Positions 12,291-22,612 of a DNA stretch of 64,000 nt are shown one piece after another. The position numbers and the translations under genes are program-made. Source of the stretch: Epiperipatus broadwayi (taxonomy: Eukaryota; Onychophora; Udeonychophora; Euonychophora; Peripatidae); the NCBI GenBank assembly GCA_028023455.1, contig JAQFVV010006231.1, positions 5,842,036 through 5,906,035 on the forward strand, given 5' to 3'. Below the pieces are notes generated by a model, which was not told where the DNA came from, searched no databases, and saw only the letters and a list, made by a program, of their open reading frames with translations. Position 1 is the stretch's first letter. Each line of letters starts with the position of its first letter.

Positions 12291-14089
12291 TGAAAACACT
12301 GTTAATTTCTTTATCAGTCCCTTTTCTTTGCTTCATTTATCAACCCCCTCCCCCTTTCCTCCATGCAAATTTTCTTATTACTTAAGGTGATTGCTAAGAA
12401 ATATGTAGCTCCACATAGTGGATAGATTGAACACTACACTATCATCTCTGTGTATTGCTTTTTTTTGCACCATTTCTTTTGCTAAATATTGTAATTATTT
12501 ATTGCATTATTATTATTTTTTAAAAAACTTACTTCTATTTATGAAATTAATAATCCCTATAACTTTATACATTAATTAACTATCTTATTTAAATATTACA
12601 CAATTTGTTTCATTCCAATAAATATTATAACCCATACTACTTTTTACCCCCCCAATATTGTTTTTATACTTAATCTGTATAAATATATAATTCTTTTATT
12701 ACTACTTCCAATCATATTTTATGATAATTATCAAGTGTTTTTTTATTTACAAAAGTATGAAATTTCATATATTTTGATGTATTAAATGTATGTATTTATA
12801 TTTGTGTACGTTTATTATATACAATTATTAGTATAATTGAAAAATGGAAGTAATTACTTTCCACTGAGTTATGTAACATCAAAAAACATGAAAAGATAGA
12901 ATGATTTTTGACATTACATAACTCAATAAGTTACTTTTGCTTTTCAATTATGGATATTTAAAAAAAGTTATGATTATTTATTATTATATACAATTATCTA
13001 AATATAGATACAGTGCATGGTTTCATTTATACATTTTATGTATAGAGTATGCATTCATTTCGTACATTTTTTTATATATTAGTTTTTGATAATTTTAATT
13101 TTAAAAAATGCTCTTGATAATGATCATAGAGCATGATTGAAATGTAGAGAATGAAAAAATAATGCATGAATACAGTTTAAAAATAAAAATAAAATTTGGA
13201 AAGAAAATGGTATCAATTAAAATAAATATATATGAAGTAATTAATTAATGTTATTGAAGCTAAGGTATGTACTACCAAATATTTATGTTCCAAATTTACC
13301 ATTTTTCATGGTTAATAATAATTCTATAGCATTTAATAATAACAAATCACTTATTCCTTAGCTTATACAATATATGATAAAACAAGAGTTACTCTATTCT
13401 AGTGTTATTGTAAAATGTTTTGAATTTTAAATTTTTAGTTTAAATAATAAAATGGAGTTAAAAGTGAATCCTAGATGCATAATTGCAGCATGTCAAGTTT
13501 TGAATCCCAACCTCATTAATAAAAGCAAAAATCAGAAATTGATCTGGGTATAATGATTTAAATAATCTACCATCTGGTAATTATTGATTATTCAAACTTA
13601 CTTTTAGAATAGAGATGACTTTGGTTTATCCTATAGCACTTGCTTTTGCCTCATATTTATATATTTTCATTGTTTTGTGATACTATTTTTTTACTTAATT
13701 TGCTATTTACATTATAAAATTATCTTATAAATATTCTTAAAAAGTACAATATTAATTGCTACCATTGGAAGTTTATAAGTAAGGAAGAATTTTGAAGGTA
13801 TGGAAATCTTTCAAAAAGAAAGTTTGCTACAGAAGTTAAAAGATAGCATAAGTAGATGTCAAACTGACAAAAGGGCCAGCGTATAATATATATAGACATT
13901 TGTGTTTCAAAGAATTAGTTTGTGGAATCATCATAAAACTCATCTTTAATTTTTTGTTTTTTAAATCTTTCAATATTTTTATTATTATAGCCATACTTCT
14001 TTATGAGTGACTGATAATGATGTTTATATATACATGTGTATGTATGTAGATAGATAGTAATGAAAGTTTTTTGTTGTTGTTGTTTTTAG
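12291..14089. other. Non-coding, intron preceding the first visible exon
   Basis: A+T-rich with no recognised coding sequence apart from the small hairpin element at 12833-12953. The acceptor for the exon at 14090 is preceded by a T-rich tract (GTTGTTGTTGTTTTTAG). Confidence 0.6.
12833..12953. repeat. MITE-like hairpin
   Basis: Imperfect inverted arms of about 45 bp share AATTGAAAA and the block GAGTTATGTAA at their inner part. They lie at about 12833-12880 and 12905-12953. Confidence 0.55.
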
Positions 14090-14164
14090 ATTATGGAACC
14101 TCATTTGACTTTCTGGAACAAAGTGGGTCGATACTGGACATCAACATCTATTGTTTTATTTATG
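14090..14164 (+). CDS. Anoctamin (TMEM16) exon: lead-in to and start of TM3
   Basis: Exon of 75 bp, 25 codons, phase 0 at both ends. It follows a T-rich tract ending TTTTTAG and is followed by the donor GTAATA. It encodes IMEPHLTFWNKVGRYW then TSTSIVLFM. This fits the anoctamin segment in which an 'EP..tfw.k..ry' stretch leads into the third transmembrane helix ('s.s.vlFM'). Anoctamins are homodimeric plasma or internal membrane proteins with ten helices per subunit, acting as Ca2+-activated chloride channels and/or phospholipid scramblases. The frame continues seamlessly into the exon at 45399. The preceding exon was not found between 1 and 14089, so it lies upstream of the window or was missed. 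The paralogue cannot be decided from 92 residues; similarity looks closest to the ANO1-7 group rather than ANO8/10. Confidence 0.88.
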
Positions 14165-14933
14165 GTAATAATATTAACAGTAATAAATCATTTATTAATG
14201 ATTTTATATTAAATGAATTTAAAACTACTGAAAAGTAAAAAACTATATCTGATTGTATAATAAATGCTGCATTATAAAAGTAATAATTTAAATACTGTTT
14301 ATTATATATTTTGTTTAATTTTTTTTTAAACTAAAAAGAACTAGTGTTATATTATTTTGTTTTAACTGATATAGAAAAACTTTATTTATATTTATTATTT
14401 AAATTGTTTTAATTGCACATTTGTACACAGGCATCTATTTGAAAGTACTTTGAAGTGATGATTTGTTGGGTTTTTTTTTAATATTTGTCAAAATGTAACA
14501 AACTGATGCTTCATTAATTTAAAATATTTAGAGATCTATAATATTCTAAAACTTACTTTTGGTAGATAGTAAAAGAATTGAGATAATTTTTAAAAAAAAA
14601 ATCATAAAAAGTATTATAGAGGATAATGTAAAGAAATAAATATCTTTTTTTTTTTAAAGTCAATGTAACAAATAGTTTCTAAACTGAAGACTCCAAATAT
14701 TCAAAGTTTTGAATGCAAAATAATACAAAAGAAAATCAAAATTAAAGGTGTAAAATAACTAAATAAAAATTATGCTAAGAATATATTACTTTAGTATAGG
14801 GGTGTAGTCAGGAGGTGATTAGAATCAATAAAGAAAAAAACTAGAGTCATAGTTCAAAAACTTCGTAAAAAATATATTTTATTATCATTTTGAATTGTTT
14901 ATTTATATATATTGTTTCAAAACTTATTTATAT

Positions 14934-17499
14934 TGTACCGGTTCGAAATCCACAAGTGGTCTTATACACCTAGACCCACATACGCACCGAGCATGAAGTG
15001 TCGTATGTTACAAAAATGGAAAATCGATTCTCCGAAAATATTGTTGATTAAATATAAATAAAATATCTCTAAAGAATTATTAGAGGAAGTATATTGAACC
15101 TAAAATTAGGTCAATCGAAGCCTTCCCTATTAAATTATTTCACAATCGTCCGATTAACTATACGTTGACCATTTGGAGTCTTTACACATCTTTAAGAGCA
15201 CCGAAATGTTTTACTTCAGCCTCTAGCGCCACTCTTGTTCAAGAACGATAGTTTATTCTCCTTTTCTCTCCCGAGAGAGTGTGCAAATATGAATGGTCAT
15301 TATCGTATATTAATAATTTAATAAGTTCGGACTGGAATAAATGAAACAATCCAACTCCCCGGTAAGTTATCCCTGCCTAGCTCAATTATATGATTTATGT
15401 ACATCTCAGGTTACTAAGTGGGTTAGCACTTTGATTAAATAACTGCAATCCTATCTGCTAACGAATCAATAATACCTCAAAACGAAGTAAAGGAAATGGT
15501 AAACGATTTAACTATGAAATTTACTATTTATTATTCCCAGATTATTTTATATCTCCCTCCACCAATTACATAAAAAAATATAATTTAATCCAGTTCATAT
15601 CTCAAATAACAAAATATAATATTAATGAGATATTACCGGAGTAAATTGGAAATTCATTTACAGAAACAAATGCATATATATAACAAAAAATATTTAAAGG
15701 ATTGCACAATGAGTGTGATATATCCCTTCCCCACTTTAACGTAATAAATTCAGAAATCAAATGTATGCAGCAAATATCATATATTACAAAAAAAAAAAAA
15801 AATTTAAATACAAAGGTCAATCTTGATAATATACGAGTAAATAAAAACCCAGTAATTGTTTATATATCTAAGAAAAAAAAAACTTTAATATCATATAAAA
15901 ATAGAGAAGATAAAAAAAAAACTTATATACACTCATCTGAACTTGTACTTTCATTAAGTTCAACTCCAACATGGACCACATGGCTACTCAACAGGGCAGA
16001 TAGGGCTTTCCTTCACCAATACACGTATGAGTCTTTTTTTTCATCAGGGTCTGCTGTTTCTCCTATGGCATTTTCGGGCTTGATGGACGAACAGGTGGTG
16101 CACTGCGACTGGAAATCTATTCCATGATAGTGTAGTAAACTGGAACAACAATAAGGCCATCTTCTTGATTGTAGGGTCAGTGAATATAATTCTCATGTAG
16201 ATATATATATCGCTTCCATGGCAGACTTATTATACACCTCGGCTATACGAATACTTGCTGGTGACTAAAGAGTAGGCTCGACACGTAGGTCAAATACGAA
16301 TTTAAATTCTCCAAATCTGATTCTTTTTTTTTTTTATTAAGCGGATATGGGATTCATATTGTTGATAACTTTTCTAAAATCCCTTAATGATCCTCCTATG
16401 TTCGAAAAGCTAATTTCAAATTTCCTTTCTTCTTTCTATTCTTTAGACCAGCCAGATACAACTATAATTTTTGGCAAACACATATCATTTCTCCTTTCTT
16501 TCTGCTTTGTTATCTTCTGCAAGCATATACCATTCCATTACTTAGACATGCTGGAGCCAACTCTTATTTTAGCAAACATAGATCGTCCTATTTCTGGAAC
16601 AAGCTGGAAACAAAGTTTTTTTTATTTTCTTAAACATCTGCCATCTGACTGCTTTGGTGAGCTAGGAACAACTGACCTCAATGCCCCAAGTAAATAGCAC
16701 ATATGGCCCAATTAGTACAATTGTAATACCCCCCCTATGAACTATTTCATCAGCCAATAATAAAACTATACTTTTATATTAATTTACCTACATTCTTTCA
16801 CTTTTTATGTCTTAAAGTACGATTTCTCTAATATTGGAATTTGTATAGCTTCCATATTGATTAATTACACCACCCATTGTGCTTACATTCTTTTAGATAA
16901 AATCGACTTTTTGATTTTATCTTTATCCACGATCAACCAGAACAAATTTCTTTTAATACAAAACATTTTTTTTTCTGCTAAAAGTAGATTACAATTGACA
17001 AAAGGTTTTCTTTTTTTTTTATAAATCAGTATTAATTACCAACCCTCTCATTCAAATAAATATAAAATTTAAATCCTAATAAATACAAAATTTAAACTCT
17101 ATTTAAACAATTTTTAGGAAAAAGAAAAAATACATTTCTATATACGTGTATCGGAACATTTACAAATGATAATAAACTTAAATACAAAAAAAAAACTGTT
17201 CCACACGTAAACAAATGTTACAAGCTTAGTTTTCCTTTTATGATATAGATTTGCTGTGCGAATAAAATTATTAACATATATACTACATACACTTGTACTG
17301 TGGGTGTAAATAGGAATATAATATAGAATAGACCAAACCCATTTATTTATGTACCATATATAAGTACCTCCAAATACACATCTAAATTATGATTTAATAG
17401 ATCTGTTAAAAATTACAATTTTAATATGATAAATTTTAGCTGTGCTGAATCTTCAGCAACAGCCATTTTGTGCATGGCCATTATACACGGTCTGGCACA
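14934..17499 (-). repeat. 3' LTR of the long-LTR gypsy element
   Basis: Starts TGTACCGGTTCG and ends GTCTGGCACA (plus strand). It is nearly identical to 22613-25243. At over 2.5 kb it is unusually long for an LTR. It contains poly-A and poly-T runs and a + strand open frame at 16347-16697 that is also open in the other LTR. Confidence 0.9.
16347..16697 (+). other. 116-codon open frame inside the 3' LTR, antisense to pol
   Basis: An open frame beginning MGFILLITFLKSLNDPPMF and ending LGTTDLNAPSK, with hydrophobic stretches (FLLSFCFVIFCKHI). It has no recognised domain. The other LTR holds the same frame intact at 24094-24444 with five amino-acid differences. Because LTRs are copied from one template, shared openness alone is weak evidence that it is a gene. 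It runs opposite to gag-pol and lies where antisense LTR proteins of unknown role could be encoded. It may equally be chance. Confidence 0.25.
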
Positions 17500-17515
17500 A
17501 TACCCCCATCCCTGA
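17500..17515 (-). promoter_or_regulatory. Polypurine tract next to the 3' LTR
   Basis: Minus strand reads AGGGATGGGGGTAT immediately before the LTR start TGTGCCAGAC. This is the expected position of the plus-strand primer. The other gypsy element has a similar GATGGGGCAG at 35779-35790. Confidence 0.6.
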
Positions 17516-17620
17516 TGAGACTGTTAAAAAGGAAACCATTCTTTTTTAATGGTCTTATTTAATTATTTATATCTAATTATTCTAACTTTAAATTAATATT
17601 ATATAGTTTTAGCATGAAAG

Positions 17621-19086
17621 TTATGCCAATTTTGAATTAATCGCTATCTTCCCATAGGGTTTTAAAGACCGAGCATTATATGTGCCCTTAATCCCTTTTT
17701 CCATTCTCACCCAGAAAGCATTATCCCCGCAGCAATCCACAATTTTGAAAGGGCCTTCATAGAGATTACAAAATTTTTTAAATTTGAACTTCCCTGGATC
17801 ACTAACATGGGGCGTCCTAACCATGACTTTATCCCCTATTTGGAATCTATACTTAGGTGTTCCCTTCTGTTTTTTTATGCCTAGTGCTCATTCATTGCAT
17901 TTGGGTCTTAGCTTGTCTTTTATCGAGATCCCGGTCGATGGCTCCCTTGTTTTAAACAGTTTTGGAAGGTGTTTTCCAAAGTGTAATCCTATGGGAGTAA
18001 ACCCGGTAGATTCATTTAGAGACTAGTTAATATAATTTAGCATCTGAGGTAATTGTTTAACTCACTCCCTATGGTTTGTTGGCAAGTAGGTACAGAAGAG
18101 TCTACCCAATTCCTGCATAACTCGTTCACAGGGTTACTCTGGGGGTTTCGGACTGATGTTAACAGGTTCTTGATACCTTGTTTGGAGACCCATCGGTTCC
18201 ATTCTTCAGTCACAAAAGGGGTTCCATGATCTGAGAGTATAGCCTTTGGCTTCCCTACTTTTGGAAAATGTAAGGTGTCTAATACCTTAGTAACTTCTCG
18301 AGTGGTGGTGCGTGACAAAGGGTAAGCAGCCACCCATTGTATGTAACGAGTAGGTATTTCTTTTTGTTGAACGGTGGCAAAGGGCCATAAAAATCTAGCC
18401 ATAATTTCATTTGGGTCATCAGGTATGATTGATTTCATCGGGCTGACGTATGCTTGATTCTGTGGTTTCGTACACTGACATACTTCACATTGATTTAGTA
18501 CAGTGATAATATCCTGGTGCATCCCTGGCCAGTAAAACCAATGTCTTAAGCAATACTCAGTTTTTGGTGTTCCATAATGGCCATACAACCGATGCATGTA
18601 ACTGATGAGGGACCATCTCATTTTTGGAGGTATCATCGCCTTCCATTCATCCTTGCCTTTTTGGAGTTGATAATATAACATTTCTCCTTCAACTTTATAT
18701 CTGTCCCTTATCTCTTTTGAAACAGTTCTTCCTCCAGATTTCTCCTGGCATTCTGTCCAAATGCGATTTAGATAGCTGTCTTCTTGTTGCCTCTTAGCTA
18801 GTTGGCTTAATTCTTTTTCTATATCTTCATCTTTTCCCTTTATCATGGTACTTGCTATGTATGCTTGCTCCAGACTGAGGTGTTTAGGGGTTTGTGCAGG
18901 GACAGGATGATGACTGAGGATGTCTGCAACCATGTTTTCTGCCCCTTTGCAATATCTCATGGTGTAGTTAAATTCCTGAAGGAATAAACTCCACTGGACC
19001 AACCTGCTATTAGTAAGATAGCTGTGGTTTAGAAACTCAAGACTTTTATGGTCAGTTATCACCACCACTTGAGAGCCTAACAACAT
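17621..19086 (-). pseudogene. Gypsy RNase H end and integrase, broken
   Basis: The frame at 18037-19086 (349 residues) begins with the end of RNase H: VVVITDHKSLEFL and AENMVADILSHHP, the usual 'TDHk.L' and 'vADaLSR' motifs. The integrase zinc finger follows: H-x3-H in LYGHYGTPKTEY, then CEVCQ. The core then follows. The position of the first catalytic Asp reads ARFLWPFA and lacks it. The second is present in LSDHGTPFV. The third region reads SNPVNELCRN, with the Glu shifted by one residue. The frame ends at 18037, and a detached piece at 17621-17824 carries the C-terminal GPF module (LYEGPFKIVD). Integration activity is not expected. It is followed by the polypurine tract and 3' LTR. Confidence 0.85.
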
Positions 19087-19197
19087 GGGGTGAAACTTCT
19101 GGAAAGCCCATACAATGGCAAGGGCCTCCTTTTCAGTGACAGTATAATTGAGTTCTGGTCCCTTTAGTAAGTGGCTTATAAAATATAATACCCCTGT

Positions 19198-20485
19198 TCA
19201 TCCATCAGGTTGAATTTGGGACAGAGTGACCCCCAGCCCATATCCGCTACTATTGGTCTGGAGTATGAACGGCTTATCATAATCAGGGTAATCCAATACC
19301 ACCTGTTTTAAAAAACATTGCTTTACTTGGTTAAAAGCTTCTTCCTGTTCAGCGGTCCATCTCCATCGGACCTCTTTTCTGATCAATCTGACCAATGGTT
19401 CCATTTGGCCAGTGAAATTCTCACAAAATCTGTTATAAAAGTTACAGAGTCCCAAAAATGACCGTATATGTTTTTTTGTCTGAGGTCTAGGGAAATCTAC
19501 AATTGCTGTTATTTTATCTGGATGAGGCTTGATTCCTGACTGGCCTACCAAGTGGCCCAGAAATTCGATTTCATCAGAAGCCACTTTACTCTTTCTTTAA
19601 ATTTATCTTGATATCTTTTTCTTTACATTCCCTAAAAAACTGTTCCAACTGCTGGAGATGCTCTTCCATAGATGCAGATGCTATAACTACATCGTCCACA
19701 TACATGGTGAGAATTTTCTTGATATCAGATGATAGGACATGATCTAGGCACTGCAGCAACCCAGCACCACTGTTGATAAGTCCAAAGGGCATACGATTAA
19801 ACTTGTATGAATATCCCCCATACCTGAAGGCAGTATACTGGCGATCATTCAGGTGGAGTTCTATCTGCCAGTAACTGGAAATTAAATCGAATGTAGAGAA
19901 TATTCTTTTCCCTTTAAATTTTCCTGGTAACTCTTGTATCGGGGGTGGGATTGTACAGTCTGGTATAGTCACCTTATTGAGCTGACAGGCATCGAAACAC
20001 AACCTTACTGACCCATCTTTTTTTCTAACCACCACCAAAGGGTTGCAATAAGGGGACGGACATTTACTAATTATGCCCCCATTCAACATCTGCTCTAACT
20101 GTTTCTCCACTTCTTTTTTATATTAATTTGGGACTGGGTATGACCGTGCTTGAAAAGGTTCCCCTGTTGTCAGTTTGATCCTCTGTTGATATCCTCTGAT
20201 CTTCTCTGGACTGTCTGAAAAAATTTCATGATACTCTTGGAATATCCCTTGGAGTCTTTTGCTGTCCCCGTTAGATGCTGTCTTCACCTCACTCATTTTT
20301 TCTTGCATCAAATCTAAAATAGATTGATTTATACAACAGGTTTCCCCCAAGTTAGGTAACTGAGGTGGCAAGAATTTAATATCACCTCCCTGGTAGCTCA
20401 TTATTCCCTTTTCATAATTTACATTGCACTGATTCTTGTACAAGAAATCCGACCCTAATATGACCTCATGAATTAGACTACCCAT
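19198..20485 (-). pseudogene. Gypsy reverse transcriptase and start of RNase H, broken
   Basis: Three abutting minus-strand pieces. 20123-20485 holds the end of protease (VILGSDFLY) and the lead to RT (HEIFSDSPEKIRGY, then GEPFQARSYPVPN). 19586-20110 holds the RT palm: VVVRKKDGSVRLCFDACQ, FSTFDLISSYWQIEL, FNRMPFGLINS and the catalytic box MYVDDVVIAS with both aspartates. 19198-19584 holds the connection and tether: EIEFLGHLVGQSGIKPHPDK, RSFLGLCNFYNRF, then RNase H starting FILQTNSSGYGLGVTLSQ. There the first catalytic Asp of the usual 'tDAS..g.GavL.Q' is Asn. Stops or frame breaks separate the pieces at about 20115, 19585 and 19197. RT catalytic residues survive although the polyprotein does not. 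Confidence 0.9.
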
Positions 20486-20563
20486 AATTAAAAATACATG
20501 ATAAACTGTCCTCCCACTTATAACTAATTCTAACCATATTTGCTTAGGTATAAGGTTTGCTTT

Positions 20564-21772
20564 TCATTTATTTGCAAGAGTGATTTGTGTCACCTTTAAA
20601 GGTAAGGTCTCTATTTGTGAGTTTACTGATAAAATTCTCTGGTATAATTCCTCAGATATCACTGATATCTGGCTACCAGAGTCTAACATTGCAATGACCC
20701 CAATTCCCTCAATTTCTAAAGGTATTTTGGGGCAACTCGGTAGTGCATATTCTGGTACTTTATCTTCCCAAGAACAGACCAAATTTGACATTTCCTTTTT
20801 GACGAGGTGTTTACGCGGCCCACTCTTCACATTCCAATGCTGGGCTGTACCATTACTATTTTCTTGCATCTCCTCTACCACTTCATCTTGCTCTCTCCCA
20901 TCTATGGTGTCTAGTAAGTAAACTACTTGTTCAACTGATTTTGCTCCAGTTATTACTAGCATCTGTGCGACATGAGAGGGCAAATTACGTTGGATAATCC
21001 TAATGATTCGGTCCTCTGACATACTACATGCATTTAAAGTCCGCAGACTTGCTACTTGCCTGCGGAAAAACTGTGAGAAATTTTCATTTATACCATTTTC
21101 GTATTTCTCCTGCATGATTTGATACAGGACGGTCTCCTGACGCTCTGCGCTCCAGAAATTTCTAATAATCCTACCCTTATATTGATTGAAGGTTGGAGGG
21201 TAGTGAAATTAAGAGTCCAACCAAGCTAATGCGTTTCCATTAAGATGAGCACGGGCAATAGCCAATTTACTGATTTCATTAACTTTATTTATACGAAAGT
21301 AATTCTCCAAACTTCTTATATTTTCCACCGGCGCCTCCCCCGTTTTTCCTTCAAATGTACGGATTTTTAAAAATTGGTTTATATTTGGTTCCGGCAGTTG
21401 GTAACTTCCATTCGTCTTTTCTACAGAAACATCAAGATTATCTCCACTATTTGTAATATGGTTGTCTTGTTACTTTTTAACAATTTCAACCATCATATTT
21501 TGTTTGTCCTTGATTTCAGTGTCCTGCTTAATTGACTGTCTATCTATTTTATTTGCTTCTATGTTATCCCCCTTATTTTGATTAGATTTATCATGTTTCA
21601 TTTCCAATTTTTGAAATTTAAACTCTATTTCCCGTAATACTTCGCTTCGTGCATACTCTATTTTCTGAATGATCTCTTTATCTTGTTTAGCCTTCTCTGT
21701 TCTCCATTTTCCTAACTCTTCTGACATTTTAGTCACTTCCTTTTTCACAAGATTTGCGAATTCTTCCATCAT
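20564..21772 (-). pseudogene. Gypsy gag and N-terminal protease, broken
   Basis: Minus strand. 21470-21772 begins MMEEFANLVKKEVTKMSEEL and is highly charged and coiled-coil-like; this is the Gag N-terminus. After a stop at 21470 the capsid-like part continues (LAIARAHLNGNALAWLDS, then FWSAERQETVLYQIMQEKYE). The next piece, 20564-21115, reads FSQFFRRQVASLRTLNACSM...IIQRNLPSHVAQMLV and ends in the protease motif IAMLDSGSQISVISEELY with active-site DSG. No CCHC knuckle is visible between capsid and protease; it may be lost or absent in this lineage. At least two in-frame stops interrupt the gene. The same gag is recognisable in the element at 32693-43056. Confidence 0.8.
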
Positions 21773-22589
21773 TCCTTATTCCTGCTCTTGTAAGTATTTA
21801 TCGGTTTAATTTATTTAACTTGAAACTGAAAGTATTCTATCTTTACACTAACATTTATTAAGTCAATTCCAAAAAAAAATATTCTATTTAATTTTGTATA
21901 GTAAATATGCAGTACACCACGCATTACGTTATCCCCTACTAATCGCCCTTTCCTTCAAGCACATTTCCCTGATTTCTATAAACAATTTGCTCTCACGTGT
22001 AATAATATAAAAAAATTTTCAAATGCCCCATTCTACTTATATGCCCTAACAATGACAGAATTATTCCTCTAACTTCTGTTCATACATTTATTTTGTTTAC
22101 GATAATAAACTCTCGCTCAAAAAAAAAAATCTTTTAACTAAATAATTAAAACCGTATATTATTTACACAACGCCCTCTTTTTTACTGTTACTTAACTTAG
22201 TTCTTCAATAGGTTTTAATATAATGAAAATAATATAAGATTTTTTTCGCTAAACATTACTTTTATATTTACGTTACTTTTCTTTTATTAAGAAAAGAAAA
22301 TCAATAGATTTTTGTAAACGCTATAATATTGGTTTGTGACTATCATGTGTAGCCATTTACTGTTTCGCTATTTTTATTATTTTACTCTAAACTTCCGTTC
22401 ATTTATTTATTTTGGTCCACGCTAAAAAATTTTATTTCAGACATTTTTTTAACTAATTTTTAAAATCCTATCTCCTTTACCAACGTCCTTTTCTTAAGTT
22501 AGCCCTCCTAAATTGGTTTTGAAACCATGAAAATATAGTATAGATTTCCGCTAATACTATATATTTTTTTTAAAATCTAGTTCATCCCT

Positions 22590-22607
22590 AAACATGTTTG
22601 GGCGCCA
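22590..22607 (-). promoter_or_regulatory. Primer-binding site of the long-LTR gypsy element
   Basis: Minus strand TGGCGCCCAAACATGTTT, five bases inside the 5' LTR. The first eight bases match the 3' end of tRNAs ending GGGCGCCA. The exact primer tRNA is not certain. Confidence 0.65.
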
Positions 22608-22612
22608 TATTC

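Noticed and set aside
15702-16127. 141-codon + strand open frame in the LTR
   Set aside because: Lysine runs come from poly-A tracts and the frame is shortened in the other LTR (23450-23692). Unlikely to be a gene.
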